Below are positions 25,927-64,000 of a DNA stretch of 64,000 bases, piece after piece (the first letter of the stretch is position 1; the number at the start of each line of letters is the position of its first letter). A model generated the notes under the pieces. The model did not search any database. It saw only the letters and a program-made list of their open reading frames with translations, and was not told the origin of the DNA. The stretch spans positions 1,054,001 through 1,118,000 of the forward strand of contig NC_064545.1 of NCBI RefSeq assembly GCF_023856365.1, written 5' to 3'. Origin of the DNA: Brienomyrus brachyistius (taxonomy: Eukaryota; Chordata; Actinopteri; Osteoglossiformes; Mormyridae). A program made the translations under genes and the position numbers.

Positions 25927-26175
25927 ATTCTGAACAGAACACACAACCATGTGAAGGTACTGTAGTACTCGTAACAACAGTGAGAGGGAGACAAAGCATA
26001 GTAACCCATATTTTAAGAAACAGTTTCAAAGACTTGCTCCAATCTTGCCACATGTGAATTAAAATATTCAGTTATTTCATATATCTTAGTATACTTAAAT
26101 ATTTGTGGCTTTGTTAGGCTTCTAGATCATTCCCATGAAGCAGTGGGAAAAGTGATACACAAAGAGCACAACTTA

Positions 26176-26289
26176 CCAGTGTTAGCAATGACTTCATACT
26201 TTCTGCTCTTTACTTCCCACTCATTTGGCAATAAGCCAACGGAAGTCATCACAACACTCTTGAGATGAGAGCTGACATACTCCGCACGT
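26176..26289 (-). CDS. Candidate exon of an unidentified minus-strand gene
   Basis: 114 nt, with textbook borders: acceptor ttcttcccttcag and donor CTG|gtaagt. Only one of three frames is open: RAEYVSSHLKSVVMTSVGLL then PNEWEVKSRKYEVIANT. The exon length is a multiple of three and both borders split a codon after base 1. The composition looks like a folded, partly helical protein, but I cannot assign a family. The plus strand is closed in all frames. Confidence 0.45.
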
Positions 26290-27317
26290 TCTGAAGGGAA
26301 GAAATGCTAAACGTGCAGTGAAAAGCTAAGAAAACAAAACAAGCTTTCAGTTAGCATTTTTCTCTGCAGATGTGCAGTGTGTGTGGTCCCAGTCAGCAGC
26401 AGGCCTCAGTGGAACGTCGCTGTGCCTGAGTAGGGAACCAGCTCCAAGTCGTCATCAGTAAGGATGTGTGGGCCAGTAAGAGAGCAAGAGACTGCTGCTC
26501 CTCCCAGTTACGGGGGTATTTAAACTAATTAAAAACACTTTGGTGAAGAAGCAGCAGTAAAACTTACTAACTGCACCCCAACAGCTTAAAAATGCAATGA
26601 ATGGTTTTTAAAAACACCAGACAAAAGTAATTGTATTTTACTCTGTATCAAAATGAAATTACTGTTGTGTGTGGCCAGTATGAAACATTATAATAGCAAT
26701 ATAAAAAAAAACAGCCAAATACAATTTACCAGCTGACTGTGGTCAAGGTAATGGACACATGTACACCTTTGAATAGGTCAAAGAGTTTAATAAAAATAAT
26801 TTAACTTCCATTTCCTCTATAGAACTCCATACAAAGTAATTCAATAAATTACAAATGACTGAGAATGCATCTCCTGCACTACATAAAGAACTACTAAACT
26901 ACACATATCACAGCCTTCATATACTGCAACTCTCCAAAAGAAAACTGGACTTGAAAGTAACCTTCAAGATATCAAGCTTGGAACAAAAAGTCTATATACA
27001 TAACAAAAGCCACTGTAGCCTTCACACTAATCTTACGTCAACTCAAGTATTAGTGTCTATTTTTTCTTTTTTTTTTTGCTGCATATTGGTCATTTTTTTC
27101 CACTCTTATCATGACAGGTCTAAGACTGCTTTGTCCAGCACTTGCAATCTTCTATTTGAAAGAAGCATTTAAACTACCCAAATATTATCGTGCAGGAACT
27201 AAATTGTGGTAATAATTGTTGCCCCAAAGGGAAAGTCCAAAATTTCTCTTGCGTTGTACAGCACTTCTGAGAGCGCTGGGCTTGGTGTCCTACAAGTAGG
27301 TAATATGGGTTTTTTAC

Positions 27318-27501
27318 CCAAGGGACGGGACAGCAGAGAGACGTCACAGGCGAGCAGGCCAGACATGCACCACTTTGCCTTATGAAGGCCGTGGGTGAGT
27401 GGGGTGGGGGGGACCCACATGGACCAGGTCAAACTAGTGGCTCTATGCTTGTGAGGTATATACTGCATAGCCGTCTCCAAATGGGCTTCAGCATACAGAC
27501 T
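27318..27501 (-). CDS. Candidate exon of an unidentified minus-strand gene
   Basis: 184-nt open segment with a strong acceptor (long T-rich tract ending ttccag) and a fair donor (TTGG|gtaaaa). It begins in phase 0 and ends after the first base of a codon. It encodes SLYAEAHLETAMQYIP and later SGLLACDVSLLSRPL. The end phase fits the start of the next candidate exon at 26289, where the joined codon reads as glutamate. A shorter version starting after the C-rich tract near 27380 is also possible. I do not recognise the protein. Confidence 0.35.
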
Positions 27502-28001
27502 CTGGAAAAATAATAAAATAACCTTAATTGATAAGCTTGCTAAGGGCATTTCATGAGCCATGTCAGCAAAACTTTAATTAGCTCAAATAAAAGTGGTCTA
27601 TTTTACTTAAAAATAATAAAATTCTAAAATTGCCCCTCAATACTGATATATACCCACCTTAAAATCCACGACGTGTCAGATCAACAAGTTTTTTCCCTTT
27701 TTTTAAAGCAGTGTACACAGCTTGTCATTACCAACAGGAAGGCCCCCCCATCACCAAAAGGTAACATCACGCACATAGAAACTTTACAGACAGACCACAT
27801 ATGCGACTCTCACGTTTAACAGCTGTGAGGGATGAGTCAGGTGACACACATAGTGTAAGGCAACGTGCAGACGTACCCACTACATTGTTCGTAAGGGCAA
27901 TAATCAGCCAGAAGAGCTGCATGTATTTGTATATAACATAAATTAAAATTAAAAAATAAAAATCCAACACAATATACATACCTGGAACTTATATCTTAAG
28001 G

Positions 28002-29430
28002 TTAAGGCATAAATAAGTATTTAACACAGTGGTGGATTAACACATAATTCCTATAAAAATAAATGCACAGCTGGAAGGTGTTGGAAAAATATATTGAAGT
28101 ATATCTATCCAGGGAGGAACAGGTACAAGGCATAGGCAGGAGCTCTGGTGGCACTGCAGAAGCAAGGCGAGCGGGAGAGGTGATGGTGGGACTCCAAGGC
28201 TCCAGAGCAGTCCGGCTCCAGGAAAGCCAGCTCACCTTAAACAGGGAACTGGCAAATGGATGCGGGTAAGCTGGGGGAACATGCTGACCGGCATCTACAC
28301 GCCTGCTTCGTGCATGTTCTGCTGCACAACCAGAAACAAATACCGAAATCCAATTACCGTCATGTGCTTCTCCACCCCCCTCCCCCCCCGAAAGATGCCA
28401 GTTCTGACTAGTTGCCTGTCAGCTGTGGTTTCACACGGCGAACCCCCCCCCGCCATAGCACGTGTGACCCCCATGCACATAGAGCAGCGCACAAAAGGCA
28501 CCAGACTGCTGACCCCTGACTTGAAATTTGGCAGTGTTTCCTTCTCAGGCTCTCAGACAGCAGGAAATGAAACCAATTATCTCTCCGGCAAACAGATTTT
28601 CGGTCGTTTTTTTTTTTTTTTTGGATAACAGAAATCCAATGTAGAAACAGCAGGACGACTGAGATGACCACACCAGCAGATAGCTATAGCGAAACACACA
28701 ACGCAGTGCCCTCCGAGTCACACACTGCGAAATAAACTGCAAAGAACACTGCACCCATGACTCAGCTGAGGTTAGGGTCAGTGACAAGCTAACCACCTGC
28801 AACTCTGCTATGACGAATTCTTCAGAACGCAAAACAGGACCTGAAACAGGCAGCACAGCAAAATGGCAGCCAGACTCAATCAACTATTAGCAGGAGTGAC
28901 ATATAGCAGTCATCTGCTTCCTGTCCGGTCTCCTGACAGCCTCAGTGAAGGCCAATTCAAAGGCTGCTCTCTCTTACAGCCCTGGGAGGAGATGATTGCG
29001 CCAAAAAAAAATAACCTGGATGTTTGTGCAAATGCTAAAAGTGCAACTAAGTTTAAGACGACCCACTGCTGAAGGGTTTGCGGGTTTCTACAGTCGTCCC
29101 ACAACGGCGCACTAATGCACAGTCCTCTTGAATGCTTCAGCACGCCTGGCGATCACACAGCCACAGACGGGGCGGAGCTCCACAGTGAGGCGAGAGGGGA
29201 GGAGGACAGAGGCTGGTTAGGGTCTCGGCTTCCTGTGGCTTTGCCACCACACAAAGGGACGTGTGAGGCAAACAGGATCTACAGCTTTTCAGACATCCAT
29301 GAGCTGCCTAACTTATTGCTGATGCTCAGAAGACTTTGCTATTTACGAGGACATTCTAAAAAGTATTTACACAGTATTTACCCCCATATACATATATATG
29401 TACAGCTCATATTGAGAATTCATTTTCTCA
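28002..29430. other. DNA between chd9 3' end and the candidate minus-strand exons
   Basis: No firm gene. Minus-strand splice-like sites occur (AAG|gtgagc at 28239/28238, CCAG|gtatgt at 27982/27981), and a GC-box-like GGGGCGGAGC lies near 29169, so a 5' part of the candidate gene could be here. No convincing start codon was found. Confidence 0.35.
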
Positions 29431-29705
29431 TTTAATAAAATGATTCTCAACATAATTAACAATACCTTTTTTGTCACTGAAATACAGCTTCACACATTTC
29501 AATTTAATAGCGTGCATGCAAATCCTCTCAAACAATATTGTACCTTTGAAGAAACACTGAAATCATTTCAGATGCCACACTGTTCCTTCAGCTGGTTTTT
29601 TCCTCATAACATACTATTAATTTCCATAATTTACAAAAAAAAAAAATCAGTGCATGAAAACCCATATATTACTCATATACTTAATTGTTAGGGGAGGCAC
29701 TGAGC
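29431..29705 (-). other. chd9: chd9 proximal 3' UTR with ATTAAA candidate
   Basis: AT-rich DNA directly after the stop codon. ATTAAA (minus strand) lies at 29431-29436, 270 nt after the stop, and another near 29500. I saw no AATAAA on the minus strand close by, so the true 3' end may be farther left. Confidence 0.4.
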
Positions 29706-56019
<26,314 letters not shown>

Positions 56020-59000
56020 CTGAAAGTGGAGGAAGGAAAGAGGTTGGGGGGGGAGAGAGATACATTTATAAAAATTTCATCAGGCATTCGATTTTTCTCA
56101 TTTTAAGTCTGGATACGTTTGCATCTGGAAACCACACCAACAGCACATCAGCACCCTGCCAGATGAAACAGGCAAAGGAAAGCGGACAACAGGTCAAGTA
56201 ACCAACAACCTATGGCCTACTTATTGGTCCTCAAGTCATTTCACACTTTGCTTTTATGTCACTAACGAACATGAGAAGTCTAAAGCTAACATACGAGAGC
56301 AGTAGCTGAAGCATGTTAGATAGGGGGGCTTTAGTGTTTTATTACATATACATGTCTTCAAGTTTCCAATTTTAAAAGCACACAGTCTGGCAAAGGAGGA
56401 CACCTGGTATGGACCAGATACAAGTACACAACCATGCCCATTCTGTAAGCAAAGAAAAAGTGCTCATGGGTAGGAGAGGGAAACCAATCTAGTAGCTATG
56501 ACAGCTACACAAGCTTTTCATGAACACCACAGTGGCAGCAACCTAGGAAAAACTGGAGGAGACACTTTAAAAAGAGCAGGTCAGCAGCTGCCTCCTGTTG
56601 GTGCCAAGTTGATATAACAGGGAGGGTCACATACAGGCAGGGTCGACTTCCCATCCATACAGGAGTCCTCACGTTAGGGAACCAAACAAGGGCTCATGTG
56701 ACAGGAGCAGGTGGCCCAAACAAGTCACCTACTGGGGCCTGGGGTGGCAGATACATGGGATAGAGCACAAGGAAAGGGGAGAGACTGCGGGCTGAATTTT
56801 ACAGCTGGAAAGAGTTACACGGGAAACGTACAAGGACACGGCAGCCATGCAGTGATGGCAGCAGCACCAGTCAGTAGGACGAGGGGGGGAATCACTCACA
56901 GACCAGTTAAAGCCGCCCCACTCTCCAGGCTCCTTTAGCAGCTCACTTACCCTTCATGGCCTCTTCACCGCAGATGTCCCCCCGCCGCCCCCCCACCCCC
57001 ACCCAATAAAAGCTTTGCCCTTTTTGCCGAGATATACCCAGCCCAGCTACCACACTTACTTTGGCAGTTGCTATTCCTCTAGCCAGCCACACCCCTCCCC
57101 CCACCGCCGATCACCGCCACGCTTCTCCCCCGTCCTCTCCCAGATGGCACTGAGCTGGGGGGGGGCAGCATCTTTGGCCTACAGAGTGTCTCATTTGGCA
57201 GCTGTTAGGTTCAGGACCCGGAGGTGGCTTGTTCTCCCCCCCTCTGCCGGTGGTCTTTCCCCCTCCTCCTGTCTCCCCCCCCACTCCTTCCTCTTACATC
57301 CCATTCCCCCTCGGTACACAAAGGGGTTTTGTACAGGCTTCTCCGGCTGCTTGGTTTTTCCCTCATCTCGCTTTTTGTCCCCTCAGTCTGATGCCCCTTC
57401 CTCCACTCCAAGAAGGACGCTACGCAGAATGTGGGTGACAGACCGGCGAGCAGCAACGGCACGCGGCAAGAAAATGTGTCGGCCTGCACATTATCGACGT
57501 GATTAAGATCTGGATGCATCTGACAGCTTCATATAGCGAAGGTAATCAGCAGATGGCGTTAGCATTTACCCAACCAACTTTACACATTTAATCATAAAAC
57601 ATGCCTCAGTCCTTCATTACCTCAGTGAGGCCTCCAGGCCTGAATTAAAAGGCAAAAATAAATATTTTAATATTGCGCCCCCTTAACTCTACCCACAGGA
57701 GTAAGATATTCTACTGTGACAAGAAACAGCGAATGAAACAGAAAGTGAAATAGATGTGAACAGATAAAATCTCCTCCAGCATACCCTAGTTAAGCAGGAC
57801 TGAAATAAACCAGGACTAACTAATCAATTTTTCTTTCCATTAGGGAAATTAACAAAAAAAGCTTGTCCAGTATTGATATATTATTGTTATAGTTACCACA
57901 ATCTTAAAAAAAATTAAGGATAAGCCGTTTTAATTGAGAAAGTACCCATCTCATCTAATGGCTGTACATCAAAGACATTTTAATAGCGTTACAGACTTAT
58001 TTAAGAAGGCAGACTGTACAGGTGACTACAGGAGAACAGCATGTGCAGGAACACGTTGACCAATGCTGGTCCACACATGACCTGTGAGTCACAGACGAGT
58101 TTGACAACAGCACATAATTAAAGGTCTGAGAGCTAGTTCTCCTGGCGTCACTCACGCTGTCAGGTGCCATTTCAGGTACTTAAGTACACACAGCACATCA
58201 CAGCTCACCAAGATCATGGAAGGAACCCTGACCAGATTGCTGTCAAACTGCCGTCCAGAGTGTCCTTCACATTTATGGCCAAAATGAGTTATACCTCCAT
58301 ATTGGTGCAAAAAACCCAAATAGCTACTGTCACTTTGCATACAACAGAATGATTGTTTAATATATTCACTTGCGCCTGCCACTCACAATGATTTTTTTCC
58401 TTCCATTAATGAAGCTCTGTAGCCAGGGACTCCTTAAGATGTGATGTGGCCTGGAGTCTTGCCTACATGAAGTTCTTACAGTGAGCACAATTATACAAGA
58501 CAATTTCTGTTAACATGCCAAGATATTGGGAAACTGCAGGTAAATATGAGTATACACACTTTCTCTGATTACAACATACAAATCTGCTTTCTCAGTAGGA
58601 CTTCCCTTAATTGGCTGTAGAGCATTGGCTTACACTACGAAGAGGCAAGAAGGAGCCAAGATCACTGAGATCTTATTGTTGACAAGTACAAATCAGAGGG
58701 ATACAATTAAAATTCAAAAATATTAACTATACTGTGGAACAACAATAAAACAATCCAGAAATGGAGAAACATGGTTCCATCAAAGCCTCCCCAGGATGAG
58801 GCCAAGCACGACGCAGCTGCTGATAGCAGAGGCTAAGACTCTCTCAGCGGTGACTATAAGAACAGTGGGGCAGGTCACACCACGCACATAGATGTTGTGT
58901 ATTGCTCCGATGACTGATCTGTGGTGCCGAGGGGCAAGTGGGAAGCCACAAAAGGAAAACTGAGTAAATTATGTTGTACCATCTGCAAAAAGCACGTGGG

Positions 59001-62000
59001 GAAAATGTCTTATGGTCTGACAGGAATAAGGCATAACATGATGTTAAAAAATATGCTACCTAAAGCCCATTACCTGAACACCTAGTGCCCAGCACTGAGC
59101 CACGGGCCCATCTCTTCTTTCTGTTCTGCCACTAAGGCATTTCCTGCACCCTCTCATTATCTCAGGCCCATCACCTCCATTCTGTCTGACCCTGTGGTTT
59201 GCAGTTTGAAAGCACAGCCAAGCTGTGGGCTTGAGGCCCAGAGTCTTAGCAATCAGCTTGCATGTATAGATGTGTTACACAAACAAGCTGGGACAGTGTC
59301 TGACCAATACAATGTCCACAGTTAGAACCCTTCAAAACTATTTATAAAACTGCCTGAATGTTTATCCTAGCTTAAAATGTGCCAGCAACGTATGTCTTGG
59401 TCAGCGTTTCCCTTCCTAGTCCTCGGGGACCCCTGGATAGTCCACATCCCTCTGACCCATAGCCAATCGCCAACACCAAATACCTGGTACAGGTGTGTTG
59501 GCAGCTATAAGGGAGCAAGAATGTCTAGGGGGTCCCCAAGGACTGGGTTGGAAAACACTGATCTTGGTTGAATAAGCAGATAAGACAATCTAGCAGCGAC
59601 ATTGAAGTAGTTACAGCAAAAACACATATGTTGCATTATATAATGCAATCTAAAATTAACCTAGTCAAACTGTGCGTTGCATTCATGTAGGTTATGTTGA
59701 TTACAAAGCAAAATCTGGCCATAGCTTGATGGTAGCTAGCCAACTGATGAAATCAAGTTAGATGATGCCAATTCAGATTGTAAACAGACTCCCCCCATAT
59801 TCCCAGTGTGTGTCCCACTTGCATCTGGGGACTGCAAAAGTGTGAGAGGGGGGAGACTGTGGGTAGCTATCAAGGAGTTACAGGGTGGGCATTTAATGAA
59901 TTAATTAATTAATTTGTTTGTTTACACACACACAAACAAAAATCGGCAGAGGGGTGGGACTATACACTATGCAGCTCTACCACACACGTACGCCGTTTTC
60001 CGCTGAACAGAAAAAAAAAATTCTCTCCCAGATCTGACAAGCAGAGACAAGCTCCTCATGTAGATGTGCTGCTCTCCAAAAAAAGCAGTCGTTTCTGCGC
60101 AGAACCACCAACGGAAATGAGAAACACCCAACACGCAACAGTACGCCTGAAGCCTCTCAGGCCTTCTGAGGAAGGGTCCCGCCTGGCCCCTGGGCGCCTC
60201 CCCAAAAACCAGTGCACCAGCAAGCCCCTCCTCCAGCACTGCGAGGCAGCGGATGCCAAAACTCCATTGGGCTTAAGTCAGCGGACGTTATTCTGAAACG
60301 CATCTTCTCACTCTTCCCACGCAGATACAGATACAGTGAGCTATCTCCCCAAGAATCCAAGTGCTCGCTCCCTCACTCACACAACCAAACCCTGTATTCA
60401 GACACCATACTTACAAGCTCTGCCTTTAGCACTGCACAGGTACGGCAAGGTGTTCCGCTCTAAAAACTCCAAGGTATTTATATTTGGTTTTGGTTGGGAG
60501 GGGGGGCATTTGTCATTTTTGACAGGGTGAACACCAGCCCTATAAGGAATTAACAGAGACACTTGGCCAATGCCAGCAGCTCCCAATCACAGTTAAATAT
60601 TTGCTTCGTCATTAAGGAACCCGACAAGGTAACTTTCACTTGCACGATAGCATTGGCAGTCACCAATTCATTTACATCATGAGATTTAATCCATACAGCA
60701 TGGCTACTGCAATAGCGAGGTCACTTTTAGCTTGAGAGCCAAGATTGTGTCATTTTCTAGCAAAGAAATCTTGAGCTAATTTCATATTTAGTTGACTTCC
60801 TCCAACTATTTTTCCTTTAAAATAAAGAGTGCAGAGTACTTAATTTTAAAAATCATAATCAATTAAACAATTATCCTGAATGGACAAAAAAAACGAACAA
60901 GCCCAAATTCATTTTTACTCGTCGTAAATCAGGCTGCAGCATAGGCCACATTTCACAGGCTGAAGGTCATAGCGGCCGCGATCGAGCAGGACACGTAACC
61001 CCGGCGGCCTGCCTCGTGTGCAGGCAGGCCGAGGCGTTCACAGACTGGAAAATGCTGGACCAAACCACAGGGAGGATCATGCAGGCTGCAGTGATTTACG
61101 GTTGCTGGTGCCTTGAGCTTGAGTGGCCAGTCTCGGGGGAACCCATGCGAGACGTGGTAATTACCGGGGCCGTAATCTCTAGCATATGCTCTCCCTCCTG
61201 AAGGGGAGTGGGAAAGGCAGGAAGGCTGTGGGAACGGGAGGGGGAGGGGGGGGGGACATGCAGCTCCTCACAGGGCTATCTGTTATTCACCAGCACCGTC
61301 ATCCTCCCTAGTGGCAAGGCAATCAGCCCCCTGCCACCTACCCCGTGCTAAACACGACTTGGGGGCAGGAATCAGCAGAGGCACCCGGAAGCAGCAGTCA
61401 GACAACAGCAGGGATGGCAGTATTAGAGTACCAAGATCCTCCTACTCCCTTTAGCTTCAGAGGACACACACGCACGACTTTGACCACCTAAGGGATCCCC
61501 CCCCCTCCCCCCTATAATCCATTAAAACGCACTCGGGCAGAAGAGAAAAACACCCCAGGCTCATTAGCATTTTAATGGGAAGGTGGCTGCGGCCCGCAGG
61601 AGCTCCGCATGGCAGGTGAGCATGTGAGATGCTCCACACAGGAACTCACCACGGTGTCTTTTGCAAAACAAACGGGAGGTGAAACGGTTCAGGCCTCCCT
61701 CTGCGGCATCCTGTCAGACGCAAGGTCGTCACATTCCACTGTATGTTACTGTGTCCATTCAACTAAAACTGAGTTGCTATTACCATACTATGCACTAGCC
61801 CCTGCTGCTATGTCCATCCACCTGGATCGGGTCGCCATTTGACTGCTACCAGGTTCCCAATGAAGTTGATCACTGACTTGCATCCTGGCTCCTCTCCATC
61901 CACAGCGTCAGATCCACTAGTCTGAATCGGAAAAGGAATTAGGCCCTAGTGCCCATTAACTACGGCACAATGAGGGTACTGTCAGCTGTTCCAAAGGTAC

Positions 62001-64000
62001 CTTTAAGTCCTGCTTAAATATATAATGCAAATAAAGCACATAGGACGTGACACACACAGGGTTGAGCAGCATGGGTCCGTTACAGCCTTATGGTTACCGG
62101 CCAATGAGGGGGAAACCACAGCGACAGCAGATGGAAACATGCTCGAGTGCTCGCACGGCAAGAAGGTTCCCGTCACACAGCACCATGGTGATGCAACAGT
62201 TAAAATGCAAATTAAATTGAGCTTCACTCCACAGCTGGGGGCAGGCCTCGTGCTATGGCACAGGTGGCCATTTTAGATCGCCTCAGTACGAAGCCTTCAA
62301 ATGACAGGTGAGACTGGACTTCGTCGAACAGGTGAGCAACTGAATACAGGCTGACCGGTAACTTGGATGTTGCTGCATGAGTTTCCCTGCTCCGTCTGAC
62401 CCACAATGAAGCGCAATGTGATTTTCTAAAGGCATCTCATCAGGACTTACAGAATCAAGCCTGCAGTTGTTCCTCATATTCTACAAACAATGATTATTGG
62501 TAGACAATGAAATCTCCCAAGGATTTCTGCTCCTGCTTTGAATTTTATACAAATTACACGGGTAACGATGTAATCCAGTGAAATCACTATTGCCATAAAA
62601 ACACTAACAAACCTTTAAAGGGCCCCTCCCCACACATTCACACCACCCTCACCACTGAAACATCTTAATGAAACATTAAGAAACAGGAAGAGACCCAATA
62701 AACAGGCTCGTTGGCCTGGCCAGACAAATACCAGTGCGTGCATGGCCGACAATACAAACAAATATAACCAGCAGCCATGCTTCCTGGAGCATTTAAAAGG
62801 CAGCTTCTCTGCCAAATCGGACCTTCAGATCCACAGTGCTCCTGGGAGAGGAGCTCCACCAAACATGGAGGCACCGGCTCCCGTTCTGTGTACACAGAGG
62901 TGCAGGGTGGCGGTGCCAGCGTTTGTTCAGCAGATTCCCATCAGCAGTGATCAAAGTCTGCTGTCCACCTGTTTGAGGACAGCCTCACACTGAGCCTATG
63001 CTCAAAACCGCACCAGAATCTCCTGGAGATTAGAATGGAGAGATCTACGTCCTTTATCGCTGGAAAAAAAGGAAGGAAAAAAAAAACAAATGAAGTTATC
63101 TTCAAGAGAATAGGGGGAAAGAAGAGAAAAAAAGGCACTTGAGGTCAAGGCATTTCCCGTAAATTCCTAACTGCAAATTGTTACCCTGAGCCACGGACAG
63201 TGGAGCAGTGAGAGTCTTGTGATTGGCCGAGAAGATCAAAGTGTGTCAACAGACCCGGTGAGGCGTGCTCTCCTGAAAGTGGAGAATGGAGACACGCAAC
63301 CCGGTGCAGCAAGGAGAAGCCGGAGTCACGGCTCAAGGGCAAGACTGATAGCATCATGTGATCTTTCACGCACCGAGCAGGTCTCAGAGAATGACACCAG
63401 GGCAAAGGCCCGGGGGGAGGGGCTAATAAAGGAGGACGTTCTCTATTCACAGGCTGCCTGAAACCAAAAAGAGGCAATGATTCAATCAACGAAGGTTCAC
63501 AACCAGGTCACCGTTTTTTGCATCAGCTAATACGTATGTAATTAAGAATGGTAATTCCCTCAGAATTCAGTGGCTGGAGATGCTGCCTTCGCAGCGATGG
63601 GGGAGGGAGATTATGTCCATGCGAGCCCTTTCAGCAGACTGAAAACAGAGGCAGACAGGGAAGGGTCAGGCACCGGTCAGCTTAGCAGAAACCACGGGCA
63701 GGATGAGGAGGGGGTAGGGTGCTGGGAATGAGGCTAGGACTGACCCACAAAATTATCACCAAAAGTTCCCTGGGAAGTCAGACTCTCAACTAGACAGATC
63801 GCTGCCAGAATCCACAAATCCACGGGCTTTGACTGTAAGCACAGAAAAATCTCACACGCAAGCACAAACGTGGCCGTCTGCCTTTTTTTTTTTTTCTTTC
63901 CCAGGGCCTTAACGTGCCGTCGCAAGCTACCCTCCGAAGCCAGTCAGTCGGACAGGCAAGGTGGGCCCGCCCCAGGCTGGGGAGAGAGGCGTGGGTGAAA
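56020..64000 (-). other. chd9: chd9 upstream intron (incomplete)
   Basis: Nearly 8 kb without a recognisable exon on either strand. It contains a hAT-type element at 59402-59560, C-rich tracts near 57080-57300, and a small GC-rich patch with a NotI-like site near 60970. The missing N-terminal exon of chd9 is expected beyond the window. Confidence 0.65.
59402..59560. mobile_element. Non-autonomous hAT element, family B
   Basis: 159 bp. Ends CAGCGTTTCCCTTCCTAGTC and GGACTGGGTTGGAAAACACTG; flanks GTCTTGGT and ATCTTGGT agree at 7 of 8 bases, an aged 8-bp duplication. Confidence 0.85.

Overview
This is vertebrate nuclear DNA, most likely from a ray-finned fish. The evidence is long GT-AG introns, short CpG-poor intergenic DNA, abundant microsatellites, a GATG-tailed tRNA-derived SINE family, a Rex3-like RTE fragment and many short hAT-type elements flanked by 8-bp target duplications. 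Nothing points to a prokaryote, virus or plasmid. The species cannot be fixed from the window.

Right half (about 29.4 to 64 kb): one gene dominates and runs on the minus strand. I assembled 37 consecutive coding exons from 56019 down to the stop codon at 29706-29708. All have GT-AG borders and agreeing phases, and together they give 7137 nt, exactly 2378 codons plus a stop. The product is a CHD subfamily III chromatin remodeller (CHD6-9 group). Order along the protein: basic N-terminal segment, two chromodomains, a SNF2 ATPase ([12 protein letters not shown]), the post-ATPase conserved region, SANT/SLIDE-type DNA-binding segments, a serine tract, two BRK domains, AT-hook-like motifs and a serine/acidic C-terminus. 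The sequence fits CHD9 better than CHD6, CHD7 or CHD8. The first coding exon or exons (about 500 residues in mammalian CHD9) should lie beyond position 64000.

Middle (about 23 to 29.4 kb): three exon-like segments on the minus strand have compatible phases and end in an open frame containing a 53-codon unit with an N-myristoylation-type start. I cannot name this gene. A promoter-like GC-richer patch lies at 23.15-23.53 kb.

Left part (1 to 23 kb): I see no convincing gene. It is AT-rich intergenic DNA holding SINE fragments, a 5'-truncated Rex3-like LINE with a 14-bp target duplication, hAT elements, a 1.35-kb inverted-repeat transposon with a 6-bp target duplication and a hAT element nested inside it, and several long AT, CA, CT and GGAT microsatellites.

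I found no clear new molecular system. The best leads are the unassigned minus-strand exons downstream of chd9, the 1.35-kb inverted-repeat element, and a duplicated 67-bp segment in two chd9 introns.
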